From: Acholoe squamosa
Taxonomy: Eukaryota; Annelida; Polychaeta; Phyllodocida; Polynoidae
Length of the DNA stretch: 64,000 nt
Assembly (NCBI GenBank): GCA_949317995.1
Contig: OX439049.1
Coordinates: forward strand, 11,594,395 to 11,658,394
Direction of reading: 5' to 3'
Position 1 is the stretch's first letter, and the number at the start of each line of letters is the position of its first letter. The position numbers were made by a program, and so were the translations under genes. The notes below the pieces were generated by a model. It was not told the origin of the DNA. It made no database searches and saw only the letters and a program-made list of their open reading frames with translations. Positions 24,988 through 38,017 of this stretch are shown in pieces.

Positions 24988-25580
24988 CTACCTCAGGTAG
25001 ATAAAAGAAAACTGTCCAATCAGAGGCCAGCACCTGCCAGCAATTATAAGTCATTATGGCAAAGGTCTCACTTGTAGTTTGAGGGTGTATTTGTTTATAT
25101 TAACTTGTAAAGACACACTGATATCTCAGTATTTGGGTGGAGTTATCCTATGCTACCTCAGGTAGATACGCGATGCCTGAGGTAGACAGAGGCTCTCTAC
25201 CTCAGGTACACAAAGTATGTCTTCTCTACCTGAGATAAGGGATCTCTACCTCAGGTAGACTAGCAACCACTTGTCTACCTCATGTAGACTAGCAACTGCA
25301 TATCTACCTCAGGTAGACTAGCAGAGCCTGCTCTACTTGTCTACCTCAGTTAGACAGCTGCTCATCTACCTCAGGTAGACTAACGACCACTTATCTACCT
25401 CAGTTAGGCAGCTGCTTGTCTACCTGAAGTAGACTTTGACCTGCTTTGTCTACCTCAGGTGGATTAGCAACTACTTATCTACCTCAGGTACTCTATGAGC
25501 TGCTTGTCTCCCTCAGGTAGACTGCAAACTCACTTGTTTACATGTCCTGAGGTACACAACTGCTTATTTACCTCCGGTAT
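24988..25580. repeat. Array of about 17 TCTACCTCAGGTAGA palindromes
   Basis: The odd palindrome CTACCT-S-AGGTAG recurs about 17 times in under 600 bp, mostly 25-40 bp apart. In the centre the copies are joined by a conserved linker like actagcaaccacttgt, so part of it is a degenerate tandem repeat of about 30 bp. Palindrome cores are better kept than linkers. Good copies lie near 24988, 25153, 25240, 25301, 25363 and 25447. There is no open frame across it. I found no terminal inverted repeats or target duplications. Confidence 0.85.
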
Positions 25581-26451
25581 ACTGCGTCCTCTCCTGGGCT
25601 ATAAATTAGAAAGCAATCCCAGCCTTGGCTGAACTGTGATTGGTTGATTGGAATAACACTATGTAATCCTACCAAAATGGACCTTATACGTCAATGAGGA
25701 ATATCTAAGAAATATGCCTGCCCCCCCCCCCCACATTGTCTTTTGGTATTTCGAAAAAAAAAATATACCGTTTAGGAAGTATGGCGAAAATTTAAAATCT
25801 ATGGAAATTCCAACCACGTTATCTATCCCCGCCATTCACCTTAAATGGTTGAGTTGGTGCTTGTGTCTCCACCTGGTGTTTTTACTCCACGCCCTTCAGG
25901 TTGAACACCGTTCTGGATGGCGTTATTAATCTTGATTGGTAACAGTTTGACCAGATATACATATGACAGCATAGCTTTCAGCAAAATGTAAAGAGATAAG
26001 ACCAATATGTCTCAGTCAAATTAATGGTATTGAAGTATTTAAGGTTAGCCCATGATTGACTCAAAACAGAAGGTGTTGATTAAGTCCAAAATCCACTCTA
26101 GAATCCCCCCCCCCCGGCCCGCCATAAAAACACCCCCCACCCCGAATATAAATTATTTCGAATGCTTATGGAAAAGAAAGAAAGATAATGTTAGAATGGG
26201 TTATGTTTTGCTAGCTAGGACTGGGTAACGCAAACATATCTTTGAGATTATAACATTTCAACTCGTACATCAGTATATCAGGTTTTTAATTGACATGATC
26301 TATAAACCCGGGGTAGATTCATACATAAGAAAGGCTTCTTCACTTGGCATCTTAAAGGGTTCAGCTGGTTCAATAGTTTCTTACCATAGTGATTCATATA
26401 CAAATAGAAACTCCTCAAAAATGGCTTCAAATCTGTAATGTCTTCAAAATA

Positions 26452-26796
26452 CAATTGGTGGTCAGTCGGGAGTAGTTTTGAGATCGGAGATAAGAGATAA
26501 GGTAAGGGTCGAATTGAGGCCTTCTACTCCTAGCCCCTGGTATACAAATCTCTCTGTTTTTCTTAGAGGGGTAATTTCTATTACTAAATAGGCAGATTTT
26601 TTTTCTATATTTCATCAAGTCATTTTCTGATTTGTTTTAGATTTTCTGTAAATTTTTCTTATAACTTATCAATGATTTTGTGACTTTGTGTAATAGAAAA
26701 TGGGAGAGAATTTTCTCAGAGGTTTAGAGCTCCACTGCCTCTGCCCATATCACCCTCCCGGCTGGAGAGGTTTCAGATACGACTGACCTAGGCCTG
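26452..26796. mobile_element. About 350-bp MITE with 4-bp target duplications, copy 2
   Basis: Almost identical to the copy at 21002 along its full length. AATA is duplicated on both sides. The high identity between copies 5 kb apart suggests recent transposition or gene conversion. Confidence 0.85.
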
Positions 26797-27652
26797 AATA
26801 AGTGAGTTTACGAAGTATAACTCCGGGTAGAACTGATGTGAGCAGATCTATGTGTGGAATGGATCCAGGCCCTCTAGTGTCAGTCTGCTGTATTCTGTGT
26901 CCTCTTATCTCACTAGTGCCCTCTAGGTGAGAACGCCAGAACTACTCCACCATGTCAAAGACAGGCATACAGCCGATAGGTATACAAATAGAAAGATAGA
27001 GGAGATACTACTAGGTTAGATGGTCTGAGAGCAAGGAGGCAACCTTACAATGATGAAGGGTCGAAAGTGGACATACTACAATATACCCAGCATTTGTGGA
27101 TGTAGTAGAGAAATTGAAGATTACATTACCTCTATCCTAATTAACACATTTTCAAAATTCATGAAACCTATGGGGGCCCCTGAGCTCTCAAACTCCTTTT
27201 ACCACAATGCGGGGATAGGAGCGTCTTTCTGAAGTTTTAGAGAAACTCCTCCTCCTCCTACCAATAAGCGGCAACTTATCTCTGCAAATGCCCCTGATGC
27301 AAGAACGCATCATGCCCACTGGCGGTCATGATGCGTTCGCCAGCACTTCATTGGTGCATCATGACGACCGATTGGCATGATGCCTCTAAAGGATTAAAAG
27401 ATTATGCGCGGTGTATCATGGTAGATAGGGAGGGTCAGGGACAACATTACCATTGGGACTAATAAAGAGAAGTATATGGGTCAGGTCGTCAGAAAGTGTA
27501 AGATTCTGCCCTTGAAGGGCCTTTAAAATTAATTTTCTAATTCCTTTATATAACCTTAACACAACTGTGAAGGGACTTCCGCTCAACTCAGAAAACCAAA
27601 AAATACCGATCTAGCCCATCCGGTTCCATTTTTATTGCTTGTTTTGTGTCAT

Positions 27653-28051
27653 GTAACGTCCGGTACCAAAATAATGAAATATAGAGTTAATTGAAGTTGC
27701 TCTCAGTAATTTAAGAATGTCCCATTATGCATAACAAACACATTAATTAACAAGGCCAATATGTCTATTATTGACTTCAATTACAGAATGGAACAGAATT
27801 TGAGTTATGCATGTACAGTAGACTGCCTCCTACATGATGATAAAAGTACCGGACGTTACGTAACGTCCGGTACTTTTATCAGAATTATTTCACATAAGCT
27901 GCTCTCACATGGAGACAAATGCTGCTGGACACACAATTTTTTCGCCAAAGTAGGGGATAATAAAGCCCTTCATATGGGTAATAACAAAGATTATGAAGAT
28001 TAATTTTTTCCATGTTTTATAACTGATTTAGATTTTGGTATCGGACGTTAC
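27653..28051. mobile_element. Head-to-tail pair of MITEs with GTAACGTCCGGTAC ends
   Basis: The outer ends are GTAACGTCCGGTACC and its inverted copy with one change. In the middle (27839-27880) is a perfect 42-bp palindrome. It consists of the right end of one unit meeting the left end of the next: ...GTACCGGACGTTAC, then GTAACGTCCGGTAC.... The simplest reading is two units of about 200 bp abutting at their termini. The small open frame across the junction is not a gene. Confidence 0.75.
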
Positions 28052-31000
28052 AAATTACAGATTTCCATTTTCAAAGACACACAATGAAAAATCCTCACTC
28101 AGTAACATGTTCAAACCTGATGGAAATGATACCTATGATCATATACAATACAAAAAATAACTTTGGGTTACTCCAGATGTTCTTTATTCAATACAGAACA
28201 TTTGTAAAAAGTACAAAAAAACAAAAAAGAACAAATTTGACTGTTTTTCTCACTTCGGCAAGCTATAAGTCTGAGAGTTTTTGATGGATGGCCACAAATT
28301 AACATCTTTCTGATAGCCCTAAGTGTTATCTATCAAATGAGTCTATGTAAAACAAGATTGATTTGCAACTTCTTTCTCTAGAGCCATAACAGTGCAAAAT
28401 GACCAAAAACACAAAATCTACTGCTTTCTGGCGACCTGACCCATATATACAAATAGAAACATGAACAATATATGGTATTAACACACTGAGTAAACGTGGG
28501 GTAAGGGACTCCCGGAGTGATCAATTTGTATAGCTCTAGCTGCAGTGTGCAGCATTTTGGCCAATTAGTGGCATATCTTTTTCACCAGGTCCTCCTTTGA
28601 GAATGAATAACATATGGTCACCCCTTATGATATTAAAGGATAGTCATCATTCAACACAAGGGGGCTGTGATTAAAAAAAAATCACAAAAAAAAACCACAA
28701 AAAACAACAACAGAAGGGGCCTTTTTAACCCCGCCCTCCCTTGCTCCCCTTTGAAGAGCACTAAGGGATCTTTAGTAGCGCGCTGGCTTTTTTGCTAACC
28801 CCTCGGGAGGGGTTTGAAAATGTTATGCCCCCCCTCAAACCCACCACCCCCCTATTGATAAATAACGACCACTCCCTAACCAATGGCATTTTGTTTTACT
28901 AAAGAGAGGGCAATGCCTTTTTTATCACCTCCCCAACCCACCTTTGTTGACCAATAGTGAATGACCAATGCCTAGGGGGGCATTCTTTAATTATTGTTCC
29001 ATGGATCCACCTCACCTTTACATTGCCCTATGGCCAAGCTACCGTAAATCATGGCTTGTGTGCCTATATCTGGGTAAAAAGTGACCGATATGACCGTGTC
29101 ACAAAGGGGTTTTAAAAATTTACCATGGTGAGACAAAGGTTTTACGAGTTTTACGAGTTCTTGCATTGATAAAAAGTGACAGAGCGACACTCTTTCCTTT
29201 TAAAAGGTGAATTTTGAACACCCATGTATCACATAGGCAAACTTATACACAAGGTTTACGGTATAAGATGGATTAAGTCTTGACCTGGCACTTATATAAC
29301 CCGTTACTGTTAGCTTAACGTTATAAGCCTCTTACACAGCCCGCTGGTACCCACACCACGCATAGAGACAACACGCACAGGCATACAGCAGGTAACCAGC
29401 GAAATCAACCAAAGGAAATACCAGTAGACTATCCCAGAGTTCCTTGGGTAAGAAGTCACGTGGGGTAGTTGAGAAAGCTGGCTCTACTAGTCTGTGTACA
29501 AGCTGCTGTTGGACTTTTTTTTATGTGTATACTCAGGTAGATACTGAGGACCAGTGTTTTGTATATACAGGTGGATTACTATACAGATATAATATCTCAG
29601 AGGACTAGGCTGGATTGATTGATAAGCCTAAGGTAAGATATCTTGATAGCTTATAAATATTGTATGTATACATGTATGGGCTGTGTTTTGGACATGATTA
29701 TTGGCATCCTCTCATGGTCTACTCAGTTGTATTCTGTGTGAGGTATAAAGTATTGGAGATTATCCATTGATCTATCCAGAGTCTTTAAATTCTGCAAAGT
29801 ATATGTATAAGGACATTGCTATCATAAGTACTCGGACTATGGAATCTTTGGTATGAAAGTTTAGGTGGCCAACAGTGAAACAAATACATATAGAAAGAAA
29901 AATGTCATCCACCCACAGGCTACCCCCTCTTACATACAGCCAATATATCCGAGCGACCAGAAAAAAGCGAAATAATACCGCCCCTAGAAATTCCCCACCA
30001 GCAAAAGGGATAATGCTGGGACTTTAATGTACCCTCCCTCCTCCTCAAAAAGTATTTGAGATAAAAAGAAAATGCATTATAGTGCATTATGCTGAATGAT
30101 ACCAATGTGTTGGCACGATTCATGTATGGATGCTCCCTACAGAGACAAATATGATGAAGCAAGGAGGTTGTACACTGTCAGGGGCGTAGGAAAAGGGGGG
30201 GGGGGACCAGGGGGGCCTGCCCCCCCCCCCCCAATCATAAAGGATATGTGGTCTGAGTATGTCTGGGCTCCCACGAAATTTGTCAAGAATTCATAAAGAA
30301 TTGAGCAAGAAGCTTTGCATCTCAAATTAGAATGATATAGTAATTGGATAGGGGAAATGGGGGTCTGGGCCTCAATTCAGATAGATCTAAAGTTCATCAA
30401 AAATTACTTTTCTATACAAATTTTTATATAGGTATGTATAGGCACAATTGCGCATGAGCCCACAATTCAAGGAATTCGAAGTGGGCCCCCAATGGGCCTC
30501 CCCCCAATGAAAATATGCTTCCTGCCCCTCTGACTGAACACTGCATCTCTCTTTATCATATGTTCAGATTCATACATTTTAATGTGTTACACTGGTTGGG
30601 TCAGTGGCAACATCAGTGTGACCCATCAAGGGAGAACACCCCTCTACGGGGGATTTTTAATTCCCCAATTGGCCACCAGGGGGCATTGGAGGGGCAAAAT
30701 TACTCTAAAATCATTATAAAAATACATTAAGCTAATTTTTGATGCAGAATTCAATGGTCTCATTTAAAATGCGCAATTTTCACTAGAAATGGTCCGTATT
30801 TTGATGGTAAAATGAACATTTTTTCTCATGAGAAATCAACCTATATGCCTGTTCCTGGTTGCCATGGCAACCATTCCAATAATCAAAAGTTGCAGATTTC
30901 TATGCCAATTTTCGGGGATATTTGGCAAAAATCCAAAACTGAAAACAGAAATGGAAAATTCCTTCTAGATCAAAATGTATGATACAGATCACCATATTGT

Positions 31001-31764
31001 TATGTATTTTTTATGGAAAAGGCTGATTTATTGTGTTTTTAGACATTGTTATGGTTTATAATTTATTTAGAGCTTGATCATCGATTTCAGATATGAATAA
31101 CGACCTAATTTCAAGGAGGGGTTCTGACATAACTACTAGGAATATTTAAGCCAATGATATCTCATTTTAAAGATCTTGGGATAAACTTTGATAATGCATT
31201 TCCCTGCAGAGGGTTGTTTTTGCTTGCCTGGTCATTATATTGGCACGATTCTTGTATCAATATTATCATGGATGAAATGATCAATCAGGTGTTAATGTTT
31301 TATTGATCATCATATCGATTAGCCAATCAATAAACCAACAGATCAATCGATTAAGCAATCAATGAACACTCTAAACGCTCTGATATGATTAACATACACA
31401 TGCATTTTATGTCATTTCTTTCATTCATCTATTCATTAATTTGCCTACTAGCTTATCAATTCTTGTAATTCTTATGTCAAAAGGGGACTGGGGATTCTTG
31501 TTATAGATTTAAGACAGTTAATAAGGCCTTGGCGAATATTATTATAACTATATCACATATGTCTCAATACTAGTGCCATGTCACAATGAAACCATATTGA
31601 GTTTGGAGAGCTGTAGCACCTACAGCTACTATACCGTGGTCAATATAATGTTCAAATACCATATGTACATACATAGGCATAGGGCTATACTTAATGTGTT
31701 GTACTATAGGCCGCTATTAAGGGCCTCTAGCAGCATGCTTTTAGGTTACAAAGCTTTCACAACG

Positions 31765-32013
31765 CCTGTGGGGTGTTTCAGAAGCAGGTAACGTTTACAA
31801 CCGGTCATAAGGAGATATGATAGCAGTTTTAATAGTGATTGTAGGCTTATAACTGCATGTGTTTCTAAAGCATTACCATTACCTTACTGTGTCTATAACT
31901 ATATGACTGGTGAGAGATGATAATGGTTGCAGTTGTAAGTTTAGAATCTAACAGTTTTAGAAACAGATATTTAATGTTCATTATCATGTCCGGCTTCTGA
32001 AACACCCCACAGG
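31765..32013. mobile_element. MITE with CCTGTGGGGTGTTTCAG ends
   Basis: The ends CCTGTGGGGTGTTTCAGAAG and their exact complement lie 249 bp apart. The interior is AT-rich and non-coding. No target duplication is clear. Confidence 0.65.
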
Positions 32014-32356
32014 AGTCCCGAGGCAAAGAAGTGATGTCCATAACATGTTATTAAAATGGATTTTTAGAGCATGTAATGATGTCTCACATTGTACAATACT
32101 GACCTATTCGTAACTTGCAATGCCTTATTAATTTTATTAAGTGCAAGACACACTAGGGGGCCAAAGAATCAATGCCAACTGTAAATATCATTTTCCACTA
32201 GACGTGGCATAGGGCCTACCTTAATGTTCGTGCCCAGAGATTGTCATTTTAACCCTTTAGGTTCTAATTATGCATGAATGCATCATGTCTTCTTCATGTA
32301 TCATGCTGACTCAATGGGGTTGATAGTCTACTGTTGATGCATTCCCAGAGTCGTGG

Positions 32357-32416
32357 CATGATGCTCCAATGAAGTGCTGGCAAGCAGCCTCGTAAGCACC
32401 TCATTGGTGCATCATG
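32357..32416. repeat. CATGATGC foldback unit
   Basis: The left part catgatgctccaatgaagtg pairs with the right part cacctcattggtgcatcatg around a short loop. This is the standard complete form of the dispersed CATGATGCA family. Confidence 0.7.
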
Positions 32417-33384
32417 ATAATCAATGTTCACGATGCACTCCTGCTATAATAGTATTAAAACCCCTTACAGGGTTAATGCCCAGAGTTCTGTGCAGTGGAT
32501 TGTACGGTATTAGCTTCATAGAGAACAGGTATATAAATACAGGTGTTCTATTGGTATAGTACCCAGTACACTCTCTCTGATAAGTGTACCACTAGGCTAG
32601 ATCTCAGTTGGCAGAAGTTATAGCATCTCCTTGAATCCAGGGTGCGTCTTATACACAGGTCCGTGATATATGTGAGCTATTATGGTATATCTCATGCACC
32701 TGGTATAATGATTGGAAGATGCATTGGTGAGTTAGTTGCTATTCCGACCTAGCGGGATAGGGGTGGCGCCATAGTGTCTAGCTGAAGCTGGTCACCAGCA
32801 TGTGCTTTACACTGGTTTCAGGGTACAGTTTTGTAATACCTGGTGGGAATCCACTCTGTCCTAACCTACATACTAAATTATTATTAAGACTCATTAATTA
32901 GCACATAGTTGGCTTAATAATATCAATACAAGTACAAGGGTATGGTTAGTGTGGACTACCACTCATCACACCTCCAGGTGTGGAGTTTTCACACATACAG
33001 GTGTTAAGACTCACCCATGTATAGAGTGTCTTCTGACCCCTGCAAGCTCCAAATCTCATGAGAATGCATGTTAATTAGGCCTTAGCTGGTGGCCGCAGTG
33101 CAGGCACACCTGTAAGCCCTACCAGCATGGTACTAGCATCCACTGATAAACATGCAAAGTCGGTATAGTGTTGTCATCACGCAGTATACATTCGTCGAAT
33201 TAATTGATTTAATACACTCCTGTGGACTTCTAAGAATGATTAGCCACAACAGAATCAATGGAGAGGTATAATTGTGAATCATAAACATAAATTTGCATGC
33301 ATCATGCTACACATAATGGGATAGGGTTATACTATGAAATATGGTGTCAAAGGTCTGTTAATATTAGCCCTAGAATCCTTGAAA

Positions 33385-33405
33385 CAGAGAGAGTGAGAGA
33401 GAGAT

Positions 33406-33471
<66 letters not shown>

Positions 33472-33472
33472 T
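33385..33472. repeat. GA dinucleotide microsatellite
   Basis: A (GA)n tract of about 85 bp with a few interruptions. The Ser/Leu-rich frame on the other strand is a composition artefact. Confidence 0.95.
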
Positions 33473-33643
33473 AAGCGCCCAAAGACATGTGCCAATAAGC
33501 CAGGCACGGGGATGCAGCAGAAAACTAATATAATCTGACTGCCCTGTGTGAGAGGGTAATCGTGAGTCCTGGGTTCGCCTTAATCCCACTATGAAGTCTA
33601 CATTCCAATCCAGTCTACAGGAGTACCTCATACACAATAGTTA

Positions 33644-33708
33644 ACATGATGCACCAATGAAAGGCTGCTGGGTCAGTCTCCTCACCAGTACTTCATTGGG
33701 GCATCATG
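33644..33708. repeat. CATGATGC foldback unit
   Basis: The left part catgatgcaccaatgaaagg pairs with the right part gtacttcattggggcatcatg. It has the same plan as the unit at 32357 and a similar spacing between arms. Confidence 0.7.
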
Positions 33709-33784
33709 TCGACTATCACCAACCCTCTTGGGGTGCATCAACTCCATTCGGTCGACATGAAGTATAAATGTAGCCCTGGCTATA

Positions 33785-34028
33785 GTGGGTATTCCACTGC
33801 CGTCGGTCGGCCGAGATTTTACTAATCCAACCGATTTTTTTTATACTTTTGTATAATCAAAAATAATCGGATTAGCGAAATTTCAGCCGACCGACGGCAG
33901 TTGAATACCCGCTAAAGCGCTGGTTCCACAGATCTAAATCGGTCGGATTTTTTCTATACTTTTGATATATTATAAATCGTCAGATTAGGGCTATTCCGAC
34001 CGATTGTATGGCTGTGGAACCGACGCTT
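33785..34028. mobile_element. Two adjacent TA-flanked MITEs
   Basis: Unit 1 (33785-33912) has ends GTGGGTATTCCACTGCCG and its inverted near-copy. Unit 2 (33915-34028) has ends AAGCGCTGGTTCCACAG and its inverted near-copy. TA lies left of unit 1, between the two units and right of unit 2. The units share inner words (cggtcgg, ttttatactttt) with each other and with the element at 13875. No coding capacity. Confidence 0.75.
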
Positions 34029-35599
34029 TATAGTTACTCGCTGGGGCTGTATTCATGCATCATGACGACCAATGGGCATGATTCACCAATGAGCTGTAGG
34101 CATTAAAAGGTTTAAACAAGTGTGTATGATACCTCCAGGTTCATGCTCCTCATTTATCATGATGCACTGAGGCCTTGCTGACGAGTCTACTTGGCAGTTG
34201 CATTGGTGCATCATGACAACCTTCTAGGGTCACCACGATGCATGGATGCAGCACTGCTGAAACAATTCACCAAGGCTGCATTTTATGCATCATCATAACC
34301 AATAGTTATAGTACATGTACTTCAATACCTTCAAGTGCTAGTAAAGTATCAACACAATGAGCCACTAACCAGATAGGATCGTCCATACACCTCAGCACGG
34401 ATGCACCTTTCTGCTCACCCGAACACCTAAATTATGAGGTCAACAAAGACCCCACAGGGTGCTCACAGAACTGCTAAAACACCACCATGGTGATTTATAT
34501 AGGTATAAACTCTAACTGGTCAACTTGCGAGGGCTGCCATCTTTTCCACCCTAGAAAACTAGTACCATACACTTAAAAAAAAAAAGTTGCAATAACGTCA
34601 CCATCCTCATCCCAAAGTTGGCAAGATCCATCGTTATTTCGACAGAGATTCCTTGTACATTTTCTGTACCACTGTACTGCCACCTGAGGCTTCTTGTAAA
34701 AACTACACTAGGATCCCTAGTAGTTCAACAGTTTTTTTTACACTGTTTGTGCATAGATCTATGGGCAGCTATCCTGTCCCCCTATATACCACTGTAATAT
34801 GTTAGCCTGTATAAGCCGCCATTTTTCAATTTTTGCTTTAACCTGATGTGTGGGCTTCCAGGACTGAAATATATACAGCCCTGCAGGGTTTTAGACAGTC
34901 CTGATTGGCATGATACCTGTACAAATAGACTGGGTGGTTATGCTTACTTCAATTACAACAACCCTTCAAGGTGACTACAATTACAGTGTTAGCTAGGAGG
35001 GAGGGATTTCCTACCAGTTAAGTTATAATATTTTTGCTGTTTCGACGGGAGCAGGTAGCCCTGGAGAGCAACTTTTCAGGGCTAAATACATGCATCATAG
35101 GGGGCTGATGCGCAGCTGAGAGGTCGGCATGATGCTCCATTTAAATGCTGGCGGTTTTCCTCACCACCCTTTTGGTGCATCACCAGTACTTCTTGGTACA
35201 CTTTTGACGCTCCAATAAAGAGCTAGTGGGCAGAATCGCCAGCACTTCTTTTGTGCACCATGCTGACCAGTTGACATGATGCCCTCCTACATGAGCTGTC
35301 CTTTAAGGTTTTGAAGATTTACTGTTGTGTTAAGAGCCTATACCTGTAGTGCCTAAGGTAATGGGTGCTACTGTATGTGGGCATATGCTTCTCTACATAG
35401 TAATGACCACTACAGTATGGAAGGCTGCCAATCTTGTGTCAACGCAAAGTAAATGGCCAAATATGTGTTTGAGTACGCTTTATCAACCCTTTGTATTGAA
35501 TGTGTATAAGGCACACCTCCTACTTAGGAGAGTCCTATCGGGTTCACGTTCCCTAGTCTGTGTCTTACTCTGGAAGATTGGGATAGAAGAAACGTATGT

Positions 35600-35880
35600 G
35601 AGAGACAGAGACAGAGAGAGACAGAGACAGAGACAGACAGAGACAGAGACAGAGAGACAGAGACAGACAGAGACAGAGAGACAGAGAGACAGAGACAGAC
35701 AGACAGAGAGACAAAGACAGGGGGAAACAGAGACAGAGAGACAGAGACGAGTCAGAGACAGAGAGGGAGGGAGAGACAGACAAAGAGAGGGAGAGAGGGA
35801 CAGAGAGAGAGGCAGAGACAGAGAGAGAGAGAGAGGGGCGGAGCAGACAGAGGCACAACAGAGAGACAGATAGACAGATA
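35600..35880. repeat. GA/CAGAGA-rich low-complexity tract
   Basis: About 280 bp of agacag and agagac repeats with no uniform period. It keeps frames open on both strands (Arg/Asp/Gln/Glu on one, Ser/Leu/Cys on the other), which are not genes. Confidence 0.95.
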
Positions 35881-36892
35881 GTGATGAATTGAGGAAGCCA
35901 GATTTCCTTGCACATCAGAAGCATACTGTAGTATCATTGGACTGCTTAAGCCTCTATATTCCAAATGCCTGACTGGATCAAACTTAATTGGTGCAGGCCC
36001 AGAACTAGCAGCTACACAAGTAGTCTAATGACATAATATTGTACAACCTATGGCCCAAGTGCCTACCTAAGTCAATGATCTGGAAACTCTTCAGAAAACA
36101 AGCTGACAATTTTTACTGGCAGCAGGGACAACTATTACAACTTTAAATATCCTTTGAGGGTTGCATTGTATAGTAAGGTCAATTTATCATTATGGTGCAG
36201 ATAAGTGCTGGTTAATAGACTCATCATCATTACATTCATTCATCATAACGGCCAAGGAACATGAACTTTGAGGCCATTATTTGGCACATAGATAGTCAAT
36301 ACAACCTGAACCTCGGGCTAACCAAATCCTAGCATATATACCGAGGTTGCACAATGTATTATGGGCACAGCCATTGCTGAAGCTCGTTACCAGCGGTTTT
36401 CACTGATAACTGTAATCAGATGGGTACCATCCATCCCCCCAATAAGTCCGCAGTGAATAGTGGGGATTATTTCATTGGCCGATAATTAATCCCACTAAGT
36501 CAGTATAAACTATGCCTTATACAATGTACATGGGGTACTACAAATTCAATAGTCTCTCTATTCACCTGATTAGATGGCTATATTAGTGAATTAAGAAGAA
36601 AGGCATCGGAATGCAGTATTATGAATATATCAATAGACTGACCAGGGGTGCATTCACAGAGCATCATAAACAATGGCCATAATACATCAAATCAGCAACA
36701 TTGACCTATGGTTAATTATTTAAGGAATACTAATGCATCATGCACATCGGTCGACATTGGAGCATCATGCTGACCCTCTGGGGCAGTATCAACCCAAAAT
36801 GGTCAGCATGATGCATGAATGTAGCCTTGGTGAGGTACTTTCCACACGTGGTTGGGATACCAATGTAACCGTCAGCATTGGAAAAGTCCATA

Positions 36893-36962
36893 TCCCAACC
36901 GGGAATTTAACCAGGGACCCACAGATCTCGAGACCGCTGCTCTACCGTTGAGCTATCAGGAC
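36893..36962 (-). pseudogene. tRNA-like block in unit 1 of the tandem repeat
   Basis: On the minus strand it has an A box (TAGCTCAACGGTAGAGCA) and a degenerate B box (GGTTAAATTCC). The ends pair only weakly as an acceptor stem. It is best read as a SINE head, not a working tRNA. Confidence 0.5.
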
Positions 36963-37352
36963 AGTGCTTTACCCAATGTGAGGTATATGTGTGGATCATG
37001 ACGGGGTAGGAGAGAATCAGACTTCAGTGGCTCCACCTGTTTCCAGACGAACCTAGCCCGTTACACTCCCCCCCACCAGCTTCAATCACACTCTCTAGTA
37101 CTGAGTCACACACAGTGAACCGGTTTCTGAACCGGTGTCCTGTTCCCAGGAAACACTGTGGGTGCCACCTGTTTCCAAGTCTCCCTGCACTAGTAGGTTT
37201 GAGGCGTTCCCAAACCTGATCCACACATTTTGACTGGGTTCCTACAGGAACAGGCGGTTGGGATACCAATGTAACCATCAGCATTGGAAAAGTCCATATC
37301 TCAACCGGGAATTGAACCAGGAACTCACAGATCTCAAGACTACTGCTCTACC

Positions 37353-37704
37353 CAGTCAGTGGTCAGTCGGGAGAAGTTTTAAGAAGATCAGGGATAAGAG
37401 ATAAGATAAGGGTCCAATTGAGGCCTCCTACTTCTGACCCCTGGTTTACAAATTTCTCTATTTTTCATAAAGGAGTTATTTCTTTTACTCAATTGGCTGT
37501 ATTTTTTCTACATGTCCTAAGGTTTAAAAATTCCTGATTTATTTTTGATTTTTCTGTTCATTTTCAATCTAATCTTTCAATGATTTTGTGATTTTGAGAA
37601 ATTCCTCTCTTATTTTCTATGACCCATATGTTTAGAGCCCCACTGCCCATGCCCACATCACCCTCCTGGCTGGGGAGGTTTCAGAAACGACTGGCGACTG
37701 ACTG
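37353..37704. mobile_element. About 350-bp MITE with 4-bp target duplications, copy 3
   Basis: The ends are CAGTCAGTGGTCAGTCG and CGACTGGCGACTGACTG. TACC is duplicated on both sides. It interrupts the tRNA-like block of repeat unit 2 between ctctacc and gctgagc. The uninterrupted version, ctctaccgctgagc, is visible in unit 3, so this is a clean insertion. It is more diverged than copies 1 and 2 and may be older. Confidence 0.9.
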
Positions 37705-38017
37705 TACCGCTGAGCTATCGGGACAATGCTTTACCCAATGTGAGGTATACGTGTTGATCATGACGGGGTAGGAGAGAATCAGACTACAGTGGCTTCACCT
37801 GTTTCCAGACGAACCTAGCCCGTTACACTCCCCCCCCCACCAGCTTTAATCTAGAACTCCTCTTCCCAGGAAACACTGTGGGTGCCACCTGTTTGCAAGT
37901 CTCCCCACACTAGCAGGTTTGAAGCGTTCCCAAACCTGATCCACACACATTTACCAGGTTCCTACACGACACGTGGTTGGGTTACCAATGTAACCGTCAG
38001 CAATGGAAAAGTCCATA

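Noticed and set aside
27761-28003. An 80-residue plus-strand frame
   Set aside because: It runs across the junction palindrome of two MITEs and has no coding features.
35349-35924. Long open frames on both strands (174 and 119 residues)
   Set aside because: Both cross the GA/CAGAGA tract and consist of Arg/Asp/Gln/Glu or Ser/Leu/Cys repeats. They are low-complexity artefacts.
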